From JBKEDC01 sp047972995 (GTDB lineage Bacteria; Bacteroidota; Bacteroidia; Bacteroidales; Prolixibacteraceae), in the NCBI GenBank assembly GCA_047972995.1, contig JBKEBD010000019.1, forward strand, positions 1-57,934: DNA of 57,934 bases. The letters are read 5' to 3'. This document shows positions 42,857 to 50,005 of the stretch, piece after piece. The notes under the pieces are model-generated. The model ran no database searches, was not told the origin of the DNA, and was given only the letters and a program-made list of their open reading frames with translations. How positions within the stretch are numbered: the stretch's first letter is position 1; the number at the start of each line of letters is the position of its first letter. The position numbers and the translations under genes are program-made.

Positions 42857-44206
42857 ATGCAAAAAAAGGTTTTTATATCCATTCTGATATTTATTTTGGT
42901 TATCATAAATTTTCAGTCGAAGAAGAAAATAAATAAGCCTACATATAGAATCGAGCAGCAAGGACTAAATGACCGGATTACTAATGAATTGTCAGACCTA
43001 GAAAGTACGGCTTATTTAGAACGAGAAGTTAACAGTTTTCTAAATCAATGGAACTTAAAGGGGGCATCTGTTGCCATTGTTAAGGATGAAAAGCTAGTTT
43101 ATGCTCATGGATTTGGTATTGCAGATATCGAAGAAAATGAAGTACAGCCAGGACATCTTTTTCGTGTGGCAAGCATATCGAAGTTAATTACAGCAATTGG
43201 GATTATGCACCTTGTAGAAAGCGGAAAACTCGATTTAGATGATAAGGTATTTGGTCCTCAGGCCATTCTAGACAATCCTGTTTTTGATCAGGTTAGAGAT
43301 AATCGAATTTATAAAATAACCATTCGAGAATTATTGGCTCATTCGGCAGGTTGGACTCAGCGTTATGGAGATCCAGCGTTCCTTCCATTGAAGATAGCCG
43401 AACTCACGGGTGATGAAACGCCCGTTACAATGTATAGCTATTACAAATACATTGCAAGTAGGCGATTATCTTTTACTCCAGGGGGAAGCTATGCTTATTC
43501 AAATATGGGGTATATGTTTCTAACCGATGTGATTGAGAAATTATCGGGACAAACTTACGAGGAATATATCCGTAATGAAATTTTGATACCCAATGATATA
43601 TTTGATATGCACATTGGATCTTCTTTTCAAGCACAAAAGCGTTTTAATGAAGTAAATTATTGGGTGCATGAAGAAAATGATACCATCCCGTGTTTTGATG
43701 GTTCAGGACTTCCAGTATCTAAGGCTAATGGCGGAAATTCCATTGAGCTGTTGGGGGCTGCAGGTGGTTGGATTTGTTCGTCTGTTGAGCTTGCTCGATT
43801 AATAACACTGATTGATGGTCAAGACCAAGTGCCAGATATTTTATCGCCTGAAAGTATCCGTGAGATGACTAATAATATCACAACTCGAGGACCATTAGGA
43901 TGGCGATCTGTGTATGCCAACGGTTCTTGGGTACGTACAGGAAGCATGGCAGGAACTGTTGCTAAGATCAAACGCATGGAGAATGGATGCACTTGGATTT
44001 TTATATCAAACACGAGTAATTGGAAAGGAAATAAACTAGAACGAAATATTGATTTCCTCATGACTAAAGTTATTCACCGAACAAAAGCCTGGTCTAAGCA
44101 AGATTTATTTAATTATTTCGGCGCCGACGACAAAGAAGATGAAGTTTTAAAATCACAGACAATGACCCTAGGTCATATAAATGGATATATATATTATTTA
44201 TCATAA
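42857..44206 (+). CDS. Serine beta-lactamase-like (class C / AmpC-type) exported hydrolase
   Basis: A 449-residue protein with an N-terminal hydrophobic signal or anchor (residues 3-19) and a serine beta-lactamase/penicillin-binding fold. The SxxK motif is SISK (Ser106-Lys109, context FRVASISKLITAIG), and the YxN-type motif lies in SYAYSNMGY. A late GSMAGTVAKIKR segment could correspond to the KTG-like third motif. Such proteins are often esterases or D-aminopeptidases, so no antibiotic resistance should be assumed. It starts 26 bp after pyrD with a strong ribosome binding site and may be co-transcribed with it. Confidence 0.85.
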   Translation: MQKKVFISILIFILVIINFQSKKKINKPTYRIEQQGLNDRITNELSDLESTAYLEREVNSFLNQWNLKGASVAIVKDEKLVYAHGFGIADIEENEVQPGHLFRVASISKLITAIGIMHLVESGKLDLDDKVFGPQAILDNPVFDQVRDNRIYKITIRELLAHSAGWTQRYGDPAFLPLKIAELTGDETPVTMYSYYKYIASRRLSFTPGGSYAYSNMGYMFLTDVIEKLSGQTYEEYIRNEILIPNDIFDMHIGSSFQAQKRFNEVNYWVHEENDTIPCFDGSGLPVSKANGGNSIELLGAAGGWICSSVELARLITLIDGQDQVPDILSPESIREMTNNITTRGPLGWRSVYANGSWVRTGSMAGTVAKIKRMENGCTWIFISNTSNWKGNKLERNIDFLMTKVIHRTKAWSKQDLFNYFGADDKEDEVLKSQTMTLGHINGYIYYLS

Positions 44207-44342
44207 TACAAATTATGAGGTTTACATTGTAATCCATTTAGACATCTTTAGTAAGCTATATTATGTATTGTGGTTAAAAAAGCAGACAAAGAAAAATCGA
44301 TAAAAGAAATTCACAATACTTTTTTTCAAGTAAAAATATAAT

Positions 44343-45260
44343 ATGCCTTTAAATATACCTGACAAGTTACCTGCAATTGAAGCATTGCAAAAAGAAAATA
44401 TCTTTGTGATTGACGAATCAAGAGCAAGCAGTCAAGATATTCGTCCGCTTAAAATTGCTATTCTAAATTTGATGCCTCTAAAGATCTCTACAGAAACCGA
44501 TTTCTTGAGAGTTCTATCGAATACACCGTTGCAGATTACCATCGACTTTTTAAAAATAAAGAATCACACACACAATAACACATCAGCCGACCATATGTTG
44601 GCATTCTACAAAACTTTCGATGAAATAAAAGGTGACAAATACGATGGTTTAATTATCACTGGAGCTCCTGTTGAACACCTTAATTATGAGGATGTGTTGT
44701 ATTGGGATGAATTAAAAGAAATCATGGATTGGTCTATTACCAATGTGACCTCTTCCCTATTTGTTTGTTGGGCATCGCAGGCCGCATTGCATCACTTTTA
44801 TGGAATTCCAAAGTATCTGCTCGAACAGAAGAAGTTTGGTATCTACAATTGTGCAATAAAGGATAATAGAATCCCTATTTTCCGTGGGTTTGATGATTTT
44901 TATCAAGTACCTCACTCTCGACACACAGAAGTAAGAAAGGAAGATATTGAAGCGAATGAGAATCTAGAAGTTATTTCTGAATCGGAAATTGCAGGAGTGA
45001 ATTTGGTTATGAGCAAAGATGGTCGTCAGTTTTTTGCTTCGGGTCATTCGGAATATGCTCGACGAACTTTAGATGCCGAATATAAACGAGATTTGGAGAA
45101 GGGTTTAGATATTCAGATGCCTGAGAACTATTATCCAAATAACGACTCGTCTAAGAAACCTATTTTAAGTTGGCGATCTGGAGCTAACCTGTTATTTACT
45201 AATTGGCTGAACTACTATGTTTATCAGAAAACGCCATTCAACATTGGTGACATTAAGTAA
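44343..45260 (+). CDS. metA: Homoserine O-acyltransferase MetA, probably acetyl-CoA using
   Basis: It acylates homoserine as the first committed step of methionine synthesis. The 305-residue protein has PLKIAILNLMPLKISTETDF, ITGAPVEHLNYEDVLYW, the nucleophile Cys142 (FVCWASQAALHHFYG), PHSRHTEV with an active-site basic residue, and FASGHSEYARRTL. Residue 111 is Glu, which in studied MetA enzymes goes with acetyl-CoA, whereas Gly goes with succinyl-CoA. It is thus more likely a homoserine O-acetyltransferase. No SAM riboswitch was seen upstream. It is a single gene. Confidence 0.93.
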   Translation: MPLNIPDKLPAIEALQKENIFVIDESRASSQDIRPLKIAILNLMPLKISTETDFLRVLSNTPLQITIDFLKIKNHTHNNTSADHMLAFYKTFDEIKGDKYDGLIITGAPVEHLNYEDVLYWDELKEIMDWSITNVTSSLFVCWASQAALHHFYGIPKYLLEQKKFGIYNCAIKDNRIPIFRGFDDFYQVPHSRHTEVRKEDIEANENLEVISESEIAGVNLVMSKDGRQFFASGHSEYARRTLDAEYKRDLEKGLDIQMPENYYPNNDSSKKPILSWRSGANLLFTNWLNYYVYQKTPFNIGDIK

Positions 45261-45293
45261 CTAGTAAAATAAACAAAAAAATAAAAGCTGATC

Positions 45294-45319
45294 AAAGCTG
45301 ATCATTGAAATCAGCCTTT
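45294..45319. terminator. Likely terminator between metA and the antiporter gene
   Basis: AAAGCTGAT (45294-45302) pairs with ATCAGCCTTT (45310-45319), and both sides carry short T or A runs. A direct copy of GCTGATCA overlaps the left arm. It could serve both convergent genes. Confidence 0.55.
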
Positions 45320-45324
45320 GTCTT

Positions 45325-46530
45325 TTAGTTTGAAATTTTGGGAGTTACCCCTCCTCTATTCTTGTCGATTATTAAGCCAGTCGCCATGATTATGCTGGAG
45401 CTTAAAATAACAATAAGCAAGGCGCCACTACCAGGGAAATCGGTTGTTTGGAAGTTCGCAGGAATTGCATAAAACAGCAAGATGGATATGAGCCCTCTTG
45501 GTGCAAGAAAAATTTGAGGCATCATATCTTTTCGATCGAACATTGTAAAGCTTAATAAGCGAATCAGATACATTACCACTATAAATGCTCCACTCACTAT
45601 CCAAACTGTAGGTTCAGATAAGGTATCGAGTGATAAGCTAATACCAAAGACTACAAAGAAGAAGGTTCGTACTAAGAATGATGTTTCAATGGTAATCATG
45701 TTGAAATTGTCAAACACATTATCGATAGCATCATCTTTTAACCAAGTTCGAAATTTACCGAAAGTAATTAGTTTGTAGTTGCTTAGTAGTAGTCCAAATA
45801 CTAAGATGATGAGTAGAGATGATAAATGGAACATTTTAGCTACGGCATACATAAGCACCAATACCGATAAAAACAAGAAGAATTTGGCTTGTCCTTTTAT
45901 GTTCTGAATGATTAGCAGTAATCCATAGCTAAGTACTACGGCTAATATCATGGTGAGCATGATGTTTGTTCCTAGGCTGAGTGCCATGTCGCTCACACTA
46001 TCTAGTTCGTAGTTATCGATGAGGAAATAGAATAACATGATTCCGAGTATATCGGAGAATGTACTTTCATATATCATAAACTCTCGTTTATATTTACTCA
46101 AGTTGCCCACACTAGGTATGATAATGGCAGAGCTCATAATGGAGAATGGAATGGCGTGAATTAGAGCAGGTAAAAATCCGATGTTTTGAATGAATAGCTG
46201 AATAATCCAAGTTATCAGCATAGATGTTGCTCCTAATGATACCAATGCAATGAGAAAAGACTTCCAAATGAGAGGCCATTTATCTTTGCTTAGCTTTAAA
46301 TCGAGGGCAGCTTCTAGCACTATCATGATTAACCCAACGATACCGAGTATTTCTAGTGTGGCGAAATATTCTGGTTCTATGCCAAACTGATTAAGTAGCA
46401 TACGTATGCCCATACCTAGTAGGATGAGCATTAAAACGCTTGGGATATTGGTTTTTTTAGCTAATAGGTTGAATATAAATGATACGATTATGACAATGCA
46501 TAATGAGATGACAAATATGTACGGACTCAT
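45325..46530 (-). CDS. Cation:proton antiporter (CPA/NhaP-like)
   Basis: A 401-residue integral membrane protein with about 12 membrane helices. It exchanges protons for Na+ or K+ across the inner membrane. The helices form the Na_H_Exchanger pattern: an opening repeat (TNIPSVLMLILLGMGIRMLL), a second with GIVGLIMIVLEAALDLKL and MIYESTFSDILG, where the acidic SD pair corresponds to the ion-binding ND/DD site, and FLAPRGLISILLFYAIP near the C-terminus. No regulatory TrkA domain is attached. It has a promoter-like box upstream and is not in an operon with ackA, which ends in its own terminator. Confidence 0.9.
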   Translation of the reverse strand: MSPYIFVISLCIVIIVSFIFNLLAKKTNIPSVLMLILLGMGIRMLLNQFGIEPEYFATLEILGIVGLIMIVLEAALDLKLSKDKWPLIWKSFLIALVSLGATSMLITWIIQLFIQNIGFLPALIHAIPFSIMSSAIIIPSVGNLSKYKREFMIYESTFSDILGIMLFYFLIDNYELDSVSDMALSLGTNIMLTMILAVVLSYGLLLIIQNIKGQAKFFLFLSVLVLMYAVAKMFHLSSLLIILVFGLLLSNYKLITFGKFRTWLKDDAIDNVFDNFNMITIETSFLVRTFFFVVFGISLSLDTLSEPTVWIVSGAFIVVMYLIRLLSFTMFDRKDMMPQIFLAPRGLISILLFYAIPANFQTTDFPGSGALLIVILSSSIIMATGLIIDKNRGGVTPKISN

Positions 46531-46558
46531 AAATTGATGGAATAATTATTATCTACGG

Positions 46559-46565
46559 CAAAATA
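46559..46565 (-). promoter_or_regulatory. Possible -7 box of the antiporter gene
   Basis: On the minus strand TATTTTG, close to TAnnTTTG but one base short. It lies 29 bp before the ATG and inside the U run of the ackA terminator. Confidence 0.3.
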
Positions 46566-46593
46566 AAAAAAATCCGTTGCTTTTACAACGGAT
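46560..46593 (-). terminator. Terminator of the pta-dehydrogenase-ackA operon
   Basis: ATCCGTTG (46572-46579) pairs with CAACGGAT (46586-46593), and the A run at 46560-46572 becomes a U run on the minus strand. It lies about 32 bp after the ackA stop. Confidence 0.9.
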
Positions 46594-46624
46594 CTTAAAA
46601 CATATTTGTAGAAAAAAAGTTTGA

Positions 46625-47830
46625 TTATTTTCTTTCCGACACAATTTTTTGTGTGTCAAGAGCAATCATCAACTCTTCATCGGTAGGTACTACTAGTACA
46701 TCAACTTTTGAAGAATCAGTACTGATTTTGCCTTCTGTTCCATAGGCTGCCTTGTTTCTTGAAATATCTAACTCCATGCCTAAATATTCCATATCCTTAC
46801 AAACTCCCTCGCGAACATACTCAGCAAACTCTCCGATACCACCAGTAAATAATACGATATCTGCGCCACCCATAGCAGCGATGTAAGAACCAATGTATTT
46901 TTTGATTTTGTAGCAGTAAACGTCGATAGCTTGAATAGCTCTTTCGTCGCCATCGAGAGCAGCTTGACGGATTTCGCGCATATCAGAAGAAATACCTGTT
47001 AGTCCGAGCATTCCAGAGTGTTTATTCAACAAAGTGTCTAATGATTTTTTACCGATTTGCTCTTTTTCCATGATGAAAGTGGCTGCACCTACATCAAGAT
47101 CGCCAGAGCGAGTACCCATGATTAGTCCTTCTAATGGTGTGAATCCCATGGTAGTATCAACCGATTTACCATTTTTCACAGCGGCTATTGATGCCCCATT
47201 ACCGAGGTGGCAGCAAATAACTTTTGAATTTTCGTAGTCTTTTCCAGCCATTTCACAAGCACGACGAGAAACATAGCGGTGGCTAGTTCCGTGGAAGCCA
47301 TAACGACGGATACCGTATTTTTCATACAATGATTTGGGGATACCGTACATATAAGCTTTAGGCTCCATTGTTTGGTGGAAAGCTGTATCGAACACTCCTA
47401 CTTGAGGAACTCCTGGGATTAACTCCTCAATTGCTTCAATACCTTTAATGTTGGGTGGGTTGTGCAAAGGAGCTAAGCTAGTACATTGTACTAATGCATC
47501 GATAACTTCGTTGGTAATGAATTCTGATGAGCTAAAGAATTCGCCACCATGTACTACACGGTGACCAACGGCGTCGATCTCATCGAACGACTTGATACAG
47601 CCATATTTATCGCTACTCAATACGCCAAGAATGTACTCAATACCTGATTTGTGGTCTAGAATCTCACCTTCGAAAAGAATGGACTGACCATCTTCGGTTT
47701 TATGTTTTAGGAACGAACCTTTCATTCCAATCTTTTCAATACCACCTTTAGCTACTACGTGCTGGTCGGTCATGTTGAAGAGTTGATATTTTATAGAACT
47801 ACTTCCGCAGTTTAATACTAAAATTTTCAT
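46625..47830 (-). CDS. ackA: Acetate kinase
   Basis: It converts acetyl phosphate and ADP to acetate and ATP. The 401-residue protein has LVLNCGSSSIKYQLF, GHRVVHGGEFF, VFDTAFHQTM, YGFHGTSHRYVSRRA (phosphate and catalytic arginine region), VICCHLGNGASIAAV and IVLFTGGIGEFAEYVR, all AckA signatures. It is the last gene of a three-gene operon, 1 bp after the dehydrogenase-like gene, and is followed by a terminator. Confidence 0.97.
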   Translation of the reverse strand: MKILVLNCGSSSIKYQLFNMTDQHVVAKGGIEKIGMKGSFLKHKTEDGQSILFEGEILDHKSGIEYILGVLSSDKYGCIKSFDEIDAVGHRVVHGGEFFSSSEFITNEVIDALVQCTSLAPLHNPPNIKGIEAIEELIPGVPQVGVFDTAFHQTMEPKAYMYGIPKSLYEKYGIRRYGFHGTSHRYVSRRACEMAGKDYENSKVICCHLGNGASIAAVKNGKSVDTTMGFTPLEGLIMGTRSGDLDVGAATFIMEKEQIGKKSLDTLLNKHSGMLGLTGISSDMREIRQAALDGDERAIQAIDVYCYKIKKYIGSYIAAMGGADIVLFTGGIGEFAEYVREGVCKDMEYLGMELDISRNKAAYGTEGKISTDSSKVDVLVVPTDEELMIALDTQKIVSERK

Positions 47831-47831
47831 C

Positions 47832-48797
47832 TTAATTTTCGTCTATTGGTTTAATGGCAACGCCATTTTCATCATAAGTATAAAATCCTTTGCCTGCGCA
47901 TACTCCCAATTGTTTAGCGCGAACTAAACGTTTGATGTATGGTGATGGCTTGTATTTTACATCTCCAAACTCATTGTATAGGTTGTCCATCCAACGAATG
48001 ACTTTATCTAATCCCATTTGGTCTGCCATTTCGAAAGGACTAATGCGCATACCGAAACCAATGTGCATACTTTCGTCGATATTTTTGATTGTACCAACAC
48101 CTTCCATTAGCATTTCACAGGCTTCGTTTAGTGCCATAACAAACATACGCACTACAATTAGTCCTGCAGACTCTGCCACTGGAATTGGCTTGCGGTTAAT
48201 CATGTTTACGAATGTGCAAACTCGCTCATAGGTTAAATCTGATGTGTGCAATCCTTTCACTACTTCTACCATTTTGGCATCGCGAGATGATGTTAAGTAA
48301 TGTAAGCTCACGCATCTGTCTTTGTATTCTAGGTCTGACGATAACTCTGTGATTACAATTGTAGTCGAGTTTGTAGCTATGATACATTCAGAAGAAACTA
48401 CAGCTTCTATTTTACGGAATATTTCTTTGCGTTGTTCTAGTTTACCTCCACGGTCGACCGCACGAATTGCTTCAATAACGAAGTCGCAACCTTTTAATTT
48501 AGCGTAATCAGTTGTTCCTTCTATACGCGACAAGATAGCGCGTTTTTCTCCGGCAGTGATTCCCCACCCTGCGATTCTTTCGTCGAGTACTTTTTCAATT
48601 CCAGCAAACGATTCTTTAATGCGTTCTTCTGAAACTTCGATGAATACAACTTCAATTCCGTAGGTGCTTGCTACGCGGGCAATGCTTTGCCCAACAGAAC
48701 CACAACCTACGACACCAATTTTAGAAAAAAGGCTTTGTGATTTTCCTTTTTTGACTAAGCCAAAGTCTTCAATGGCTTCTATTATTTCTTTTGACAT
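47832..48797 (-). CDS. 3-hydroxyacyl-CoA dehydrogenase-like protein with altered active site
   Basis: A 321-residue protein of the 3-hydroxyacyl-CoA dehydrogenase family, usually called 3-hydroxybutyryl-CoA dehydrogenase. The NAD site is GVVGCGSVG (Gly31, Gly33, Gly36), with the Rossmann end VVFIEVSEERI. His166 and Glu178 match the catalytic His and Glu, and the C-terminal dimer domain is present (LNEACEML, GFGMRISPFEMAD, GKGFYTYDENG). Two points differ. The HFFNP motif reads HYLTS, and the asparagine expected in the G-hydrophobic-xxNR segment is Val216 (GLIVVR). It lies between pta and ackA (gaps 14 and 1 bp). The substrate may differ from 3-hydroxybutyryl-CoA. Confidence 0.8.
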   Translation of the reverse strand: MSKEIIEAIEDFGLVKKGKSQSLFSKIGVVGCGSVGQSIARVASTYGIEVVFIEVSEERIKESFAGIEKVLDERIAGWGITAGEKRAILSRIEGTTDYAKLKGCDFVIEAIRAVDRGGKLEQRKEIFRKIEAVVSSECIIATNSTTIVITELSSDLEYKDRCVSLHYLTSSRDAKMVEVVKGLHTSDLTYERVCTFVNMINRKPIPVAESAGLIVVRMFVMALNEACEMLMEGVGTIKNIDESMHIGFGMRISPFEMADQMGLDKVIRWMDNLYNEFGDVKYKPSPYIKRLVRAKQLGVCAGKGFYTYDENGVAIKPIDEN

Positions 48798-48811
48798 ATT
48801 AATGTATTGAT

Positions 48812-49813
48812 TTATTCACTTTTTGCTGCTTGATTAGCTGTGATAGCTACCAAATTTACGATGTCGGTTACCGAGCAACCACGAGATAAGTCGTTAATTG
48901 GAGCTGCCATACCTTGTAGGATTGGTCCGATAGCTTCGGCTCCAGCCAAACGTTGTACTAATTTATAGCCAATGTTTGCTGCTTCTAGTCCGGGGAATAC
49001 CAAGATGTTGGCATGACCTGCAACTTCGCTTTCTGGGGCTTTTAGTTTAGCTACTTCAGGGATGATTGCTGCATCTAGTTGAAGTTCTCCATCAACTTTT
49101 AACGCAGGATCCATTTCGCGTGTAATGCGTGTAGCGCTCGACATTTTGTCTACCAATGGGTGCGATGCTGATCCTTTTGTTGAGAAGCTTAGCATAGCTA
49201 CTCGAGGGTCCATTCCTACGATAGCTTTAGCTGTTTTGGCTGTAGTTACCGCAATTTCAGCTAGTTGCTGGTCGTTTGGATCTGGCATTACAGCACAGTC
49301 GGCAAACATTAGAATACCTTCATGACCAAAATGAGGATCGTTTACGAACATCAAGAAAGCACCTGATACTACGCTCACACCTGGTAATGTTTTTACAAAT
49401 TGGAAGGCTGGACGAAGTACATCGCCAGTGGCATTGATTGCACCAGCTACTTCCCCATCGGCATCGCCACATTTAATCATTAAAGGAGCGAAAACTAATG
49501 GGTCGTTAAGCATTCCTAAAGCGGCATCCATTGTTAAGCCTTTGCTTTTGCGAATCTCACACATTTTTTCGGCATAAGCCTCACGTCTTTCGTCGGTGGC
49601 TGGGTCTACAATGACAGCACCTTTAATATTTACACCAATCTCTTCAGCTACTTGGTTAATTTCACCTGGGTTACCCAATAAGATTACACGAGCGACAGCA
49701 TCTTTTAAGATGATTTCAGTAGCTCTAAGTGTGCGAGGTTCAGCTCCCTCAGGTAGCACGATACGCTTTTGCGCTTCCTGTGCGTTTTTGATAATTTGTT
49801 CTAGTAACTTCAT
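48812..49813 (-). CDS. pta: Phosphate acetyltransferase
   Basis: It converts acetyl-CoA and phosphate to acetyl phosphate. The 333-residue protein is the short Pta without the N-terminal DRTGG domain. It shows RIVLPEGAEPRTLRATEI at the start, then the middle segments ALGMLNDPLVFAPLMIKCG and GEVAGAINATGDVLRPAFQF, and PDPNDQQLAEIAVTTAKTA, FSTKGSASHPLVDKM and LVFPGLEAANIGYKLVQRL near the end. It is the first gene of the operon with the dehydrogenase-like gene and ackA. A promoter and a leader hairpin lie upstream. Confidence 0.97.
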   Translation of the reverse strand: MKLLEQIIKNAQEAQKRIVLPEGAEPRTLRATEIILKDAVARVILLGNPGEINQVAEEIGVNIKGAVIVDPATDERREAYAEKMCEIRKSKGLTMDAALGMLNDPLVFAPLMIKCGDADGEVAGAINATGDVLRPAFQFVKTLPGVSVVSGAFLMFVNDPHFGHEGILMFADCAVMPDPNDQQLAEIAVTTAKTAKAIVGMDPRVAMLSFSTKGSASHPLVDKMSSATRITREMDPALKVDGELQLDAAIIPEVAKLKAPESEVAGHANILVFPGLEAANIGYKLVQRLAGAEAIGPILQGMAAPINDLSRGCSVTDIVNLVAITANQAAKSE

Positions 49814-49881
49814 TTGTTATTATCTTAGTATTGTTATGTCTTTTAACCCGTTTTTATTAAAGTACAAAAAGCACTAGCATT

Positions 49882-49900
49882 CCAACGGTCTTTTCGTTGG
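49882..49900 (-). promoter_or_regulatory. Hairpin in the pta leader
   Basis: CCAACG (49882-49887) and CGTTGG (49895-49900) flank a 7-nt loop (minus strand CCAACG-AAAAGAC-CGTTGG). It lies in the predicted leader of about 105 nt, between the promoter box and the pta ATG. The role is unknown; a stability element or a binding site is possible. Confidence 0.4.
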
Positions 49901-49926
49901 ATTATTATGCTCTGCATTTCGAGCCG

Positions 49927-49933
49927 CAAAGTA
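49927..49933 (-). promoter_or_regulatory. Promoter -7 box of the pta operon
   Basis: TACTTTG on the minus strand, followed by CGGC, a common Bacteroidota variant of TAnnTTTG with one base less in the middle. The same form appears before the IS gene at 57736. Confidence 0.45.
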
Positions 49934-50005
49934 CGCATAATTAAGCTAATTATAAACTACAACCGCATATTTTCACTGAAATATAGAAAGAGAAACGGCT
50001 TTTTA

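Noticed and set aside
42857..44206. Antibiotic-resistance beta-lactamase
   Set aside because: The SxxK and YxN motifs place it in the broad serine beta-lactamase-like family, but most such chromosomal proteins are peptidases or esterases and nothing in the sequence shows activity on beta-lactams.
44207..44342. SAM riboswitch upstream of metA
   Set aside because: No set of paired stems or conserved core was visible in this AT-rich 136-bp gap.
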